Assembly: GCF_003426815.1 (NCBI RefSeq)
Contig: NZ_QKYK01000030.1
Span: 1-64,000 of the forward strand
Reading direction: 5' to 3'
DNA from: Desertimonas flava
GTDB lineage: Bacteria > Actinomycetota > Acidimicrobiia > Acidimicrobiales > Ilumatobacteraceae
DNA length: 64,000 nucleotides
Made by a program: the position numbers and the translations under genes. The notes beneath the pieces were generated by a model. The model had not been told where the DNA came from. It did no database searches and was given only the letters and a program-made list of their open reading frames with translations. Below, one piece after another: positions 7,590 to 16,721 of the stretch; the stretch's first letter is position 1; the number at the start of each line of letters is the position of its first letter.

Positions 7590-8129
7590 ATGGCTGACGA
7601 CACCGCCCAGGACACTCCCGAGGCTCCGACGGTTCCCGAACCCGTCACGCTGTACGGCTGCATCACCAGTGAGAGCCGTGGCCAGACCGTCCTGCACCCC
7701 TCCCGCGAGAACTATCTCGCCACGGTGAAGGCGATGGCCGACGACGGCTACACGATGTGCGTCGACCTCACGGCCGTCGACTACCTCGAGCTCCCGAACC
7801 GGGCCCTGCCCGAGGGGGTTGCCGCGGAGCGCTTCGAGCTGGTGGTCAACCTCCTCGACATGGTCGGCACGCCTGGCGCTGGTGCGCGCCGGGCCCGGCT
7901 GCGGGTGCAGGTCCCGGCCGACGACGCCGAAGTGGCCTCGCTGTTCCACATCCATCCCGGTACCGAGGCGATGGAGCGTGAGGTCTTCGACATGTTCGGC
8001 ATCGTCTTCTCCGACCACCCCGACCTCACCCGCATCCTCATGCCCGAGGACTGGGTGGGTCACCCCTTGCGTAAGGACTACGCGATCGGGTCGATTCCCG
8101 TGCAGTTCAAGCAGGTGGGGGAGCGCTGA
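7590..8129 (+). CDS. nuoC: NADH-quinone oxidoreductase subunit C (complex 1)
   Basis: 179 residues of the 30 kDa subunit family. The signature HIHPGTEAMEREVFDMFGI followed by DHPDLTRILMPEDW and GHPLRKDY is complete. It is a soluble subunit of the connecting module between the NADH arm and the membrane arm. The first ~20 residues are a Pro/Thr-rich extension. The stop and the nuoD start overlap (TGATG at 8127). Confidence 0.96.
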   Translation: MADDTAQDTPEAPTVPEPVTLYGCITSESRGQTVLHPSRENYLATVKAMADDGYTMCVDLTAVDYLELPNRALPEGVAAERFELVVNLLDMVGTPGAGARRARLRVQVPADDAEVASLFHIHPGTEAMEREVFDMFGIVFSDHPDLTRILMPEDWVGHPLRKDYAIGSIPVQFKQVGER

Positions 8130-9466
8130 TGAGCTCGATGATCGCGAGGACGTCCGAGGCCGGCCAGGAGCTACGCCCGCGCAGCGAGCTCACCGCCGTC
8201 GAGCTGATGCGCGAGGTCGGCGCCGTGCTGCGTATGTCGGAGAAGGACGCCGCCGCGCTCGGCGACATCTCCGATGTCGATCTCGACGTCGATTCCGACG
8301 AGACGATGATCATCAACATGGGGCCTCAGCACCCCAGCACGCACGGCGTGCTCCGGTTGATGCTCGAGCTCCAGGGCGAGACCGTGCTGCGCTGCAAGCC
8401 GATCATCGGCTACCTGCACACCGGCATGGAGAAGACGGGCGAGCAGCTCACGTACCTCCAGGGGGGCACGAACGTCACCCGCATGGACTACCTCAGCCCG
8501 TTCTTCAACGAGCTGGTGTTCTCGCTGGCCACGGAGAAGCTGCTCGGGATCGACGAGGAGATCCCGGAGCGGGCGGTGTGGATCCGCATGCTGATGAGTG
8601 AGCTCAACCGCATGTCGAGCCACCTGCTGTTCCTCGCCACCAACGGCATGGACCTCGGCGCCGTGTCGATGATGATCTACGGCTGGCGCGAGCGCGAAGA
8701 GGTGCTGCGGTTCTTCCAGAAGGTCACCGGACTGCGGATGAACCACAACTACGTGCGTCCCGGCGGCGTGGCAGCCGACTTGCCGCCCGGCTGGCGCGAC
8801 GACGTGCTGCGGCTCCTCGACCTGATCCCGCCGCGTCTCGACGAGTACGACGTGCTGATGACCGGCCAGCCGATCTGGCGCGAGCGCCTCCAGGGCGTCG
8901 GCGTGATCACGCCCACCGAAGCGATCGCCCTCGCCGCCACCGGGCCCGTGCTCCGGTCGACCGGCGTCGAGTGGGACATCCGCCGCAACGAGCCGTACAT
9001 GCACTACGACGAGATGGACTTCGACGTGATCGTCGGCTCGTACGGTGACGCCTTCGATCGCTACGCCATCCGCATCGCCGAGGTCCGCGAGTCGATGAAG
9101 ATTGTGCGCCAGATCCTCGACCGCATGCCGGCCGGCGACTACCGGATCCAGAACAAGAAGGTCACGCCGCCACCGCGGGCCCGCATCGACGAGTCGATGG
9201 AGGCCCTGATCCACCACTTCAAGCTGTTCACCGAGGGCTTCAAGGTGCCCGAGGGCGAGGTGTACGTCGCCGTCGAGAGCCCGCGCGGTGAGCTCGGCTG
9301 CTACATCGCCAGCGACGGCTCGGCCACCCCCTACCGCATGCACATGCGGGCGCCGTCGTTCGTCAACATCCAGACGCTGCCCCACATGATGCGAGGCCGT
9401 CTCGTGGCCGACGCCGTGGCGATCATCTCGAGTGTCGATCCGGTGCTCGGGGACGTGGACCGATGA
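8129..9466 (+). CDS. nuoD: NADH-quinone oxidoreductase subunit D (complex 1)
   Basis: 445 residues of the 49 kDa subunit, forming the quinone pocket with NuoB and NuoH. GPQHPSTHGVLR carries the quinone-site histidine. The following loop reads GYLHTGMEK, so the position that is a methylated arginine in the human homologue NDUFS2 (R85) is threonine here, as in many actinobacterial NuoD. An N-terminal extension of ~60 residues precedes the conserved core. The protein ends in the usual DPVLGDVDR. The stop overlaps the start of a secreted protein gene (ATGA at 9463). Confidence 0.97.
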   Translation: MSSMIARTSEAGQELRPRSELTAVELMREVGAVLRMSEKDAAALGDISDVDLDVDSDETMIINMGPQHPSTHGVLRLMLELQGETVLRCKPIIGYLHTGMEKTGEQLTYLQGGTNVTRMDYLSPFFNELVFSLATEKLLGIDEEIPERAVWIRMLMSELNRMSSHLLFLATNGMDLGAVSMMIYGWREREEVLRFFQKVTGLRMNHNYVRPGGVAADLPPGWRDDVLRLLDLIPPRLDEYDVLMTGQPIWRERLQGVGVITPTEAIALAATGPVLRSTGVEWDIRRNEPYMHYDEMDFDVIVGSYGDAFDRYAIRIAEVRESMKIVRQILDRMPAGDYRIQNKKVTPPPRARIDESMEALIHHFKLFTEGFKVPEGEVYVAVESPRGELGCYIASDGSATPYRMHMRAPSFVNIQTLPHMMRGRLVADAVAIISSVDPVLGDVDR

Positions 9467-10740
9467 GGCCGGTGCGAGCGGTCGTCCTGGCGGCCGTCGT
9501 CGCCGGTACGGTCGCCACCGGGGGAGCAGCCGTCATGGCCGCACCCGCGCCTCCCGGCACGGGCTGCATCGATCCGACCACGGCTCCCGCCACCGCCGAG
9601 CCGGTCAGCACGCTGCCCGCCGTGCCCACCACACAGGCCGCCGGTGCCGTGGTGTTCACCCCGCCCGAGGGTGACTTCAGCGTGACGTTCCCCGGCCAGC
9701 CCGAGCCCCAGACGGTGCCGGGCACCGGTGCCGAGACGTCGACGTGGGGCGTCATCGACGGCACGGCCGGTTACCTGGTGTCGCGCACCCTGGTGGGGGC
9801 CGGCCAGTCGATCGACCTGCAGGGTGGGTGCGAAGGTGCCGTCGCCGGGATGGGTGGAACGCTGATCTCGAGCGTCGCGATCACCGTCGACGGCCGCCCG
9901 GGCATCGAGTTCGTCGCCTCGGTCCAAGGAGGCACCGCCGTCCAGCGCATCATCGATGCCGGCACGGCGATGTACCAGCTCGTCGCGACCGACGCCGGCA
10001 CGCTCACTGCGGCGGATCCGATCGTCGTGGCCTTCTTCGACTCGTTCCACCTGACCGCGGCGATCGACCCTGCGGCGACCACCCTGCCTGCCGTCCCCAC
10101 GGTGGCCGTGCCGACGATCCCCGTGCCCACCGTCGCGGTCCCGACGGTGGCGGTGCCGACGGTTGCCGTGCCCACCGTCGCCGCCCCCACGGTGGCGGTG
10201 CCGACGATCGCCGTCCCGACGATCGCTGTGCCCACCGTGGCCGTCCCGACGGTCGCCGGGTCGACGACGGCGCCGGTCCCCGCCGGCTGGACGCTCTACA
10301 CGTCACCCACCGACGGCTACTCGGTGGCCTTCCCCACCGAGCCGACGACGTCCTCCCAGCCGATGCCCACGGGCGACGGTGGCTCGCTGCCCCTCAGCAC
10401 CACGCGGGCCAGTGGGGGCGATCGCGAGTTCGCCGTCAACTACTTCGCCCTGCCCGCGGGCGGCACGTTCGATGCCGAGGCCGGCCGCGACGGCTCGCTG
10501 GGCGACTTCTCGGCGACGCTGGTCAGCTCGGTGCCGATCGAACTGGCAGGACGCACCGGGCTCGAGTTCGTCGGCTCGTTCATCCAGGACGGCCAGCCGG
10601 CCACCGTGGTGTCCCGCATCTACACGGACGGCAGCAACGTCCACCAGCTCCTCGCCCTGTCGTTCGGGACCGTCGACGCGACCGATCCCGAGATCGCCGG
10701 GTTCTTCGGGACGTTCACCTTCACCGGAGCACCATCATGA
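9463..10740 (+). CDS. Secreted two-domain protein embedded in the nuo operon
   Basis: 425 residues with a signal peptide (Arg at 2 and 5, hydrophobic core ~7-26, cleavage near AMA/APA) and no later membrane helix. Two similar ~130-residue domains follow (about 62-200 and 272-425). Both contain a GxFSVxFP/DGYSVAFP start, a V.SSV.I...GR.GIEFV core and an ending of D..I.AFF.SF. A linker of eleven VPTVA-type pentapeptides (DNA 10093-10257) separates them. The gene overlaps nuoD by ATGA at 9463 and nuoE by ATGA at 10737, so it must be translated with complex I. No known family recognised. Being outside the membrane, it cannot be a standard NADH-arm subunit. Confidence 0.85.
   Translation: MRPVRAVVLAAVVAGTVATGGAAVMAAPAPPGTGCIDPTTAPATAEPVSTLPAVPTTQAAGAVVFTPPEGDFSVTFPGQPEPQTVPGTGAETSTWGVIDGTAGYLVSRTLVGAGQSIDLQGGCEGAVAGMGGTLISSVAITVDGRPGIEFVASVQGGTAVQRIIDAGTAMYQLVATDAGTLTAADPIVVAFFDSFHLTAAIDPAATTLPAVPTVAVPTIPVPTVAVPTVAVPTVAVPTVAAPTVAVPTIAVPTIAVPTVAVPTVAGSTTAPVPAGWTLYTSPTDGYSVAFPTEPTTSSQPMPTGDGGSLPLSTTRASGGDREFAVNYFALPAGGTFDAEAGRDGSLGDFSATLVSSVPIELAGRTGLEFVGSFIQDGQPATVVSRIYTDGSNVHQLLALSFGTVDATDPEIAGFFGTFTFTGAPS
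10093..10257 (+). repeat. Eleven 15-bp in-frame repeats encoding VPTVA pentapeptides
   Basis: Eleven consecutive 15-base units encode VPTVA with variants VPTIA, VPTIP and APTVA. Third-codon positions differ between units, so the array is old enough to have drifted. The Pro/Thr composition suggests an extended, rigid linker between the two domains of the secreted protein, a common design for cell-surface proteins. Confidence 0.9.
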
Positions 10741-11360
10741 GCCGTTTGACCGTCGAGAACACGGTGCTGGCGCGAGAGATCATCGCCCGGTACCCGCGGC
10801 CGAAGTCCGCCCTCATCCCGCTGCTGCACCTCGCCCAGGAACAGGACGGCTACGTCACCAACGAGGCGATGGCCCATCTCGCCGAGCTCGTCGGCGTCAC
10901 GCCGGCCGAGGTGTACGGCACGGCCACGTTCTACGAGATGTTCAAGTTCGAGCCCACGGGCAAGTACCTGATCAACATCTGCGGCACGATGTCGTGCGCC
11001 CTCCTCGGCGCCGAGGAGCTGATGCACCGGGCCGAGCACCGTCTCGGCATCAAGGCCGGCGGCACCACCCCTGACGGCACGTTCTCGCTGCATCACGCCG
11101 AGTGCCAGGCGGCGTGCACGGAGGCCCCGTGCCTACAGGTGAACTACCGCTATCGCTTCCGGGTCACGCCCGACCAGCTCGAGGCGCTCATCGACGATCT
11201 CGAGGCCGGCAGTCTCGACGGCGAGATCCCCCCGCACGGCACGCTCGCCCAGGTGCGCCAGCGCATCCCGGCCGACCGCGGTGTCGGCGCCGTCGACCCC
11301 GACGACGTCGATGGCCCGCCGCCCTGGATGCCCGCCCCCGAACCGACAGGAGGAGCGTGA
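10737..11360 (+). CDS. nuoE: NADH-quinone oxidoreductase subunit E (complex 1)
   Basis: 207 residues. The 2Fe-2S cluster N1a ligands are C82 and C87 (CGTMSC) and C123 and C127 (CQAAC). The helical N-terminal domain (ALIPLLHLAQEQDGYV) is typical of NuoE/NQO2. A Pro/Asp-rich ~50-residue tail follows the thioredoxin-like domain. It belongs to the NADH-oxidising module with NuoF and NuoG. This module is absent from the second operon. Confidence 0.96.
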   Translation: MSRLTVENTVLAREIIARYPRPKSALIPLLHLAQEQDGYVTNEAMAHLAELVGVTPAEVYGTATFYEMFKFEPTGKYLINICGTMSCALLGAEELMHRAEHRLGIKAGGTTPDGTFSLHHAECQAACTEAPCLQVNYRYRFRVTPDQLEALIDDLEAGSLDGEIPPHGTLAQVRQRIPADRGVGAVDPDDVDGPPPWMPAPEPTGGA

Positions 11361-11446
11361 TGTCGCTTCAGCGAGCGTCTCGGGGTTCGAGCGGCCGTTC
11401 ACGCGGCCTGCGTGGCCGGGGAACGCAGCAGGGAGGTAACTCGTGA
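11360..11446 (+). repeat. MIRU-like linker mini-ORF, family A (28 codons)
   Basis: A shortened family A copy (TTCAGCGAGCG, then GCGGCCTGCGTGGCC and GGGAACGCA) fills the nuoE-nuoF gap. It is open from ATG 11360, overlapping the nuoE stop (TGATG), to TGA 11444-11446, overlapping the nuoF GTG (GTGA). The frame differs from that of the copies at 1194 and 16581, yet both junctions are kept. CGTGA occurs at both ends. The end of the element carries GGGAGG, the nuoF ribosome binding site. Confidence 0.72.
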
Positions 11447-12867
11447 CCACTTATCCGTGGGCTCCCGGGTACGTGGAGAGCGACGAGCGGCCGAAGATCG
11501 TCACGTCACGCTTCCGCTACGAGGACGGCTACACGCTCGATCGCTACCTCGCCACCGGCGGCTACGAGGGACTCCGCCGGGTGCTGGCGATGTCGCCGGC
11601 CGACGGTCACCAGGCCGTGAAGGACGCCGTCGTGCTCGGTCGCGGCGGCGCCGGGTTCCCGGCCGGCGTGAAGTGGGGCCTCACCCCGCCCAACGTGTGG
11701 CCGCGGTACCTCGTCGTCAACGGCGACGAGAGCGAGCCGGGCACCTACAAGGACCGCCTCCTCATGGAGCGCGACCCGCACCAGCTCATCGAGGGCTGCC
11801 TCATCGCCTGCTACGCCGCCGGCCTGTCGCAGTGCTTCCTCTACATCCGCGGCGAGATGGCGTTGGCCCAGGAGCGGGTCGCCGCCGCGCTGAACGAGGC
11901 GTACGCCGCCGGCTACATCGGCAAGAACATCCTCGGCAGCAACTTGTCGGTCGACGTCGTGCTCACCTGGGGCGCCGGCGCCTACGTCGTCGGCGAGGAG
12001 ACCGCCCTCATCGAGAGCCTCGAAGGCAACCGTGGCATGCCGCGGCTCAAGCCGCCGTACTTCCCGGCGGCCATCGGGCTCTACGGCCAGCCGACCATCG
12101 TCAACAACGTCGAGACCCTGTCCAACCTGCCGTGGCTGCTCGCCAACGGCGCCGCCGCCTACACCGCCATCGGCACCGAAACCTCGCCCGGCACCCGCAT
12201 CGTCGCCGTGTCCGGTCACGTGAAGCGGCCTGGCGTGTACGAGATCGTCAACGGCACCACGACGTTCCGCGACCTGCTGTACGGCGAGGAGTTCTGCCAG
12301 GGCATCCGCGACGACAACGAGCTCAAGGCGTTCGTGCCCGGAGGCGGTTCGGCCCCGTGGTTCCTGCCCGACCAGCTCGACCTGCCGTTCGAATCGAAGC
12401 TCGTCGGCGCCGCCGGTTCGATGCTCGGCTCGGGAGCCATCATGGTGATGGACTCCACCACCGACATCCCGGCGATCGCCCAGACGCTGGTCAGCTTCTA
12501 CGCCAAGGAATCGTGCGGCAAGTGCACGCCGTGTCGCGAGGGCGGCACGTGGTTGTCGCGCATCATGGAGCGCGTCGTCCAGGGACGGGCCACCCAGGCC
12601 GACCTCGACCAGCTGCTCGAGATCGGCCAGACGATCTGCCCGGGCGACTTCCCCCATGCGGCAAGCGAGCGCCTCGGCATCGACACCGTGCCGTTCCCCT
12701 TCAAGATGACGACGATCTGCTTCGTCGGACCGTCGGCCTGGACAGCCGTGCACTCGGCGCTCACGCTGTTCCCCGACGAGTTCCAGGCGCGCATCAAGCA
12801 GCGCACGACGATCCCCGTCACTGCTGCCGACGCCCCAGCACCCCAGCCGGTAGGAGCCCACGCGTGA
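11443..12867 (+). CDS. nuoF: NADH-quinone oxidoreductase subunit F (complex 1)
   Basis: 474 residues from a GTG. The nucleotide/FMN-binding segments GRGGAGFPAG and GDESEPGTYKDR, the GAGAYVVGEETALIESLEG region and the 4Fe-4S cluster N3 motif SCGKCTPCREG (about residue 357) with a fourth cysteine in TICPGDFP are all present. It is the site of NADH oxidation. The C-terminus is slightly extended and Pro/Ala-rich. The stop overlaps nuoG (GTGA at 12864). Confidence 0.97.
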   Translation: MTTYPWAPGYVESDERPKIVTSRFRYEDGYTLDRYLATGGYEGLRRVLAMSPADGHQAVKDAVVLGRGGAGFPAGVKWGLTPPNVWPRYLVVNGDESEPGTYKDRLLMERDPHQLIEGCLIACYAAGLSQCFLYIRGEMALAQERVAAALNEAYAAGYIGKNILGSNLSVDVVLTWGAGAYVVGEETALIESLEGNRGMPRLKPPYFPAAIGLYGQPTIVNNVETLSNLPWLLANGAAAYTAIGTETSPGTRIVAVSGHVKRPGVYEIVNGTTTFRDLLYGEEFCQGIRDDNELKAFVPGGGSAPWFLPDQLDLPFESKLVGAAGSMLGSGAIMVMDSTTDIPAIAQTLVSFYAKESCGKCTPCREGGTWLSRIMERVVQGRATQADLDQLLEIGQTICPGDFPHAASERLGIDTVPFPFKMTTICFVGPSAWTAVHSALTLFPDEFQARIKQRTTIPVTAADAPAPQPVGAHA

Positions 12868-15284
12868 GCGACACCGCCAAGACGGACAGCCCCACCGAGG
12901 GCGACGCTCCCGAGGTCGACGCACCGCCGCCCGATCCGAACGCCGTGTCGATCACGATCAACGGCAAGGCGGTCACGGCCCGCAAGGGCGAGTACGTCAT
13001 CGCCGCGGCCGATCGGGCGGGGGAGTACATCCCGCGCTTCTGCTATCACCCCCGCATGTCGTCGGTGGGGATGTGTCGGCAATGCCTCGTCGAGATCGAC
13101 TCGGGTCGCGGGCCGCAGCTGCAGCCGTCGTGCATGGTGACCGTCGCGCCCGACATGAAGGTCGAGACGGAGTCGCCGGCAGCGAAGCGGGCGCAGGAGG
13201 GCATCATCGAGATGCTCCTCGCCAACCATCCCCTCGACTGCCCGGTCTGCGACAAGGGCGGCGAGTGCCCGCTCCAGGACCAGGCGTTCAGCCATGGTCC
13301 CGGTGAGTCCCGCTACGTCGAGGAGAAGCGCCACTACGAGAAGCCGATCCCGATCAGCGACCTCGTGCTGCTCGACCGCGAGCGCTGCATCCTCTGCGAT
13401 CGCTGCACGCGCTTCGCCGACGAGGTGGCCGGCGACGCCCTGATCCACTTCACCCAGCGCGGCAACGAAACGCAGGTGATGACGTTCCCCGACGAGCCGT
13501 TCTCGTCCTACTTCTCGGGCAACACGGTGCAGATCTGCCCGGTCGGCGCCCTCACCGCCACCCCGTACCGCTTCAAGGCCCGCCCGTGGGACCTCGCCGA
13601 GTCCGAGTCCACGTGCATGGGCTGCTCGGTCGGCTGCCGCATCACCGTGCAGTCGAGCCGCGACGAGCTGGTCCGCTACCTCGGCGTCGACAGCGACCCC
13701 GTCAACTGGGGCTGGCTGTGCGACAAGGGACGCTTCGGCTTCGAGACGATCAACTCCGACGAGCGCCTCACCACGCCGCTGGTGCGCACCGAGTCGGGTC
13801 TCACCGAGACCACGTGGAGCGGCGCCCTCGCCGCCGTGGCCAGCACCCTCGCCGCCGCCGACCCCAAGCGGGTGGCCATCCTCGGCGGCGCCCGCGGCAC
13901 CAACGAGGACGCCTTCGCCTGGGCCCGGCTGGCCGACTCCATCGGCATCGCCAACCGTGACGCCCAACTCGGCGACGGGATGCCGGCAGCCCTGCTCGAT
14001 CTTCCCCGGGCGACGATCGACGAGACGACGGCCGCGCCCACCATCATCCTCCTCGGGCCCGACCCCAAGGAGGAGCTCGGCGTCCTGTACCTGCGCCTCC
14101 GGCACACCGCCGAGAAGCGCACGTCGCGCATCATCGAGCTCACCCCCACCGCCACCGGGCTGTCCCGCAACGCGTGGCGCAGCATCCGCGTCGAGCCCGG
14201 CGCCGCGGCCACGGCCGTCGCCGCCCTGCGCGCCGACGACGTCGCCGGCCAGCTCGCCAAGGGCCCGGTCGTCATCGTGGCCGGGCGCGCCAACCTCGCC
14301 GAGTCCGCAGCGTCGGCGTCCGCCACGCTACGCGCCGTCTACGAGGCGGTCGCCGCCGTCCAGCCCGACGTCAAGGTGCTCCCGGCCCTCCGCCGCGGCA
14401 ACGTCCACGGCGCCCTGCAACTCGGCCTCCGCCCCGCCAACGGTTCTCTCGACGCCCTCGGCATCCTCGCCGCCGCCCAGGCCGGCGAGGTCGATGTGCT
14501 CGTGCTGCTCGGCGCCGATCCCCTGTCCGACTGCCCCGATCCGGTCCTCGCCCGCAACGCGGTCGAGAAGGCCGGCGTGGTGATCGCCCTCGACGGCTTC
14601 CTCAACGACTCGTCGTCGCTGGCCGACGTCGTGCTCCCCGCCGCCCTGTTCGCCGAGAAGTCCGGCACCACCACCAACCTCGAAGGCCGGGTGACGACGG
14701 TCAGCCAGCGGGTCACGCCTGCCGGGACCGCCCGGGCCGACTGGATGGTCGCCGCCGAGCTGGCCGACCGGCTCGGTCACGACGACCTGGCCGTGATGCT
14801 GTCGTCGGTCGAGTCGATCACGTCGGCGATCGCCGGCACCGTGCCCGCCTACGCCGCCGCCAGCCCGGCGGCCCTCGACGGCAACCGCGACGGCGTCCTC
14901 GCCGTCGGCACCGGCACGCCGGCCGACATCACCGCCTTGGAGAATTTTCCGGTGGGCGCCCGCAACAGCTACGACTACCGCTTGGTGGTTGCCCGCACGC
15001 TCTACGACCAGGCCGTGGCCACGTCCCACGCACCGTCGCTCGCCCCGCTCGCCGGGGCCGCGTCGGCGCGGGTCAACCCGGCCGACGCCGACAAGCTCGG
15101 CGTGTCGGGGGGTGGCCGGGCCAAGGTGTCGGGACCCCGTGGTGAGGTGGTGCTCGACGTGGTCGGCGACGCCGCGGTGCCACGCGGCACCGTGTTCGTG
15201 CCGTTCAACCACGGCTCCACGGTGAACACGCTGGTCGACGCCCAGAGCGACGTCACCGACCTCCGCATCGAGGCACTCCAATGA
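12864..15284 (+). CDS. nuoG: NADH-quinone oxidoreductase subunit G (complex 1)
   Basis: 806 residues from a GTG overlapping the nuoF stop. The N-terminal part has a 2Fe-2S domain (CYHPRMSSVGMCRQC), the His/3Cys cluster region (HPLDCPVCDKGGECPLQD), the 4Fe-4S motif CILCDRC and the extra CMGCSVGC...C motif that binds cluster N7 in some bacteria. The remaining ~550 residues are a molybdopterin-oxidoreductase-like domain that has lost most cofactor contacts, as in other NuoG. It wires electrons from NuoF to NuoI. The first ~30 residues are acidic and unstructured. Confidence 0.96.
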   Translation: MSDTAKTDSPTEGDAPEVDAPPPDPNAVSITINGKAVTARKGEYVIAAADRAGEYIPRFCYHPRMSSVGMCRQCLVEIDSGRGPQLQPSCMVTVAPDMKVETESPAAKRAQEGIIEMLLANHPLDCPVCDKGGECPLQDQAFSHGPGESRYVEEKRHYEKPIPISDLVLLDRERCILCDRCTRFADEVAGDALIHFTQRGNETQVMTFPDEPFSSYFSGNTVQICPVGALTATPYRFKARPWDLAESESTCMGCSVGCRITVQSSRDELVRYLGVDSDPVNWGWLCDKGRFGFETINSDERLTTPLVRTESGLTETTWSGALAAVASTLAAADPKRVAILGGARGTNEDAFAWARLADSIGIANRDAQLGDGMPAALLDLPRATIDETTAAPTIILLGPDPKEELGVLYLRLRHTAEKRTSRIIELTPTATGLSRNAWRSIRVEPGAAATAVAALRADDVAGQLAKGPVVIVAGRANLAESAASASATLRAVYEAVAAVQPDVKVLPALRRGNVHGALQLGLRPANGSLDALGILAAAQAGEVDVLVLLGADPLSDCPDPVLARNAVEKAGVVIALDGFLNDSSSLADVVLPAALFAEKSGTTTNLEGRVTTVSQRVTPAGTARADWMVAAELADRLGHDDLAVMLSSVESITSAIAGTVPAYAAASPAALDGNRDGVLAVGTGTPADITALENFPVGARNSYDYRLVVARTLYDQAVATSHAPSLAPLAGAASARVNPADADKLGVSGGGRAKVSGPRGEVVLDVVGDAAVPRGTVFVPFNHGSTVNTLVDAQSDVTDLRIEALQ

Positions 15285-15373
15285 ACGCCGCACCTGAGAC
15301 TTCTTGTACTGATTTCACCTCACGGGTGACCAGAAATCAGTACAAGAACTTGGGGTTCGGGGTGACGGCGTGA
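15281..15373 (+). repeat. Linker mini-ORF (30 codons) built on a perfect 16-bp inverted repeat
   Basis: The nuoG-nuoH gap holds an inverted repeat, TTCTTGTACTGATTTC at 15301-15316 and its exact complement at 15335-15350, with a smaller TCACC/GGTGA stem in the loop. It is AT-richer than its surroundings and unrelated to families A and B. One frame is open from ATG 15281, overlapping the nuoG stop (ATGA), to TGA 15371-15373, overlapping the nuoH GTG (GTGA). The hairpin could influence ribosome transit or mRNA stability. It resembles a terminator stem but lacks a T-tract, and the operon continues past it. Confidence 0.75.
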
Positions 15374-16584
15374 GTTCCTTCCTCGGGTTCGATCCGCTGC
15401 TCGTCGGCGGGCTGAAGTGGACGCCGATCGTCCTCGTGCTCGTCAAGGTGGTCGTCGTCTTCGCCGTCGGCCTCGTCGGCACGATGTTCATGGTGTGGTT
15501 CGAGCGCAAGGTGATCGCTCGCCTGCAGAACCGCCTCGGCCCGAACAAGGCCGGTCCGTTCGGCTTGCTGCAGACGCTCGCCGACGGCATGAAGCTGATC
15601 TTCAAGGAGGACTTCCTCCCCGATCGGGCCGACCGCTTCGTCTATCGCCTCGCCCCGTTTCTCGCCTTCGTGCCGGCGTTCCTCGTCTGGTCGGTCATCC
15701 CCCTCGGCGGTGACTTCAGCGGCGGCAAGGACGGCACCGTCGAGCTGTTCGGACACGTGACGCGGCTCCAGCTCGCCGACCCGCCCGTCGGCATCCTGCT
15801 CGTGCTCGCGCTGTCGTCGGTCGCCGTGTACGGCATCATGCTCGCCGGCTGGGCGAGCGGTTCGAAGTACCCGCTGCTCGGCTCGGTGCGCGCCTCGGCG
15901 CAGATGGTCAGCTACGAGGCGGCGCTGGGTCTCAGCGTCGCCGCCGTGCTGCTCACCGCGGGCACGCTCACGACCAGCGGCATCGTCGACGCCCAGAACC
16001 GCTTCGTCGATTGGAGCATCGTCGCCACGGCGTTCGTGCCGTTCGTGATCTTCGTCATCGCCGCCACGGCCGAGCTCAACCGCCCGCCGTTCGACCTCGT
16101 CGAGGCCGAGCAGGAGCTCGTCGGTGGCTTCAACACCGAGTACTCGGCGTTCAGCTTCGCCCTCTTCTTCCTCGCCGAGTTCATGAACACGATCACGATG
16201 AGCGGCATCATCGTCACGCTGTTCCTCGGCGGTCCGCAGGGCCTCTTCGACATCCCGATCATACCCGGCGCCATCGAGGGCACGATCTGGTTCCTCGCCA
16301 AGCTGTTCGTCTTCCTCTACGTCTTCGTCTGGTTCCGGGCCACGCTGCCCCGCCTGCGCTACGACCAGCTGATGGACCTCGGCTGGAAGCTGCTGATCCC
16401 GGCGTCGCTCGGCTGGTTCCTCCTGCTCGCTGGCCTGCGTGTCGTCCGAGACGAGGACTGGGACTTCTGGCAGACCCTGCTGGCAGGTGGCGCCGGAGTC
16501 GTGGTCCTCGCCGTGTGCGGCGCTTTGATGCTGCTGGCCGTCAACGTGAGCCGCCGCAACCGCGAACAGGAGGATCTGGCATGA
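15370..16584 (+). CDS. nuoH: NADH-quinone oxidoreductase subunit H (complex 1)
   Basis: 404 residues with about eight to nine membrane helices. Signature segments are [20 protein letters not shown], the acidic loop [19 protein letters not shown] and [10 protein letters not shown]. NuoH forms the membrane end of the quinone channel and starts proton transfer into the membrane arm. The GTG start overlaps the preceding linker stop; its own stop overlaps the next linker's ATG. Confidence 0.97.
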   Translation: MSSFLGFDPLLVGGLKWTPIVLVLVKVVVVFAVGLVGTMFMVWFERKVIARLQNRLGPNKAGPFGLLQTLADGMKLIFKEDFLPDRADRFVYRLAPFLAFVPAFLVWSVIPLGGDFSGGKDGTVELFGHVTRLQLADPPVGILLVLALSSVAVYGIMLAGWASGSKYPLLGSVRASAQMVSYEAALGLSVAAVLLTAGTLTTSGIVDAQNRFVDWSIVATAFVPFVIFVIAATAELNRPPFDLVEAEQELVGGFNTEYSAFSFALFFLAEFMNTITMSGIIVTLFLGGPQGLFDIPIIPGAIEGTIWFLAKLFVFLYVFVWFRATLPRLRYDQLMDLGWKLLIPASLGWFLLLAGLRVVRDEDWDFWQTLLAGGAGVVVLAVCGALMLLAVNVSRRNREQEDLA

Positions 16585-16721
16585 GCCACGAACGTCCGGA
16601 TTTCAGCGAGCGCAGCGAGCGTCCCGAAGTTCGAGCGGTGAAGGCATGCGGAGCGCTAGCGGAGCATGCCGTTCACGCGGCCTGCGTGGCCGGGGAACGC
16701 ACCAGTGGAGAGGTCGTCTGA
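16581..16721 (+). repeat. MIRU-like linker mini-ORF, family A (46 codons)
   Basis: A full family A copy between nuoH and nuoI. It opens with ATGA overlapping the nuoH stop (16581) and ends in TGATG overlapping the nuoI start (16719-16723). It shares FSER...ERPEVRA, GALAE and VHAACVA with the peptide of the copy at 1194. A GCGAGCGCAGCGAGC palindrome and the GGAGCGCTAGCGGAGC stem lie inside. Confidence 0.75.

Noticed and set aside
15301-15350. Transcription terminator ending the operon after nuoG
   Set aside because: No T-tract follows the stem, the region is an open coupled frame, and nuoH-N continue directly; it may attenuate but is unlikely to end the operon.
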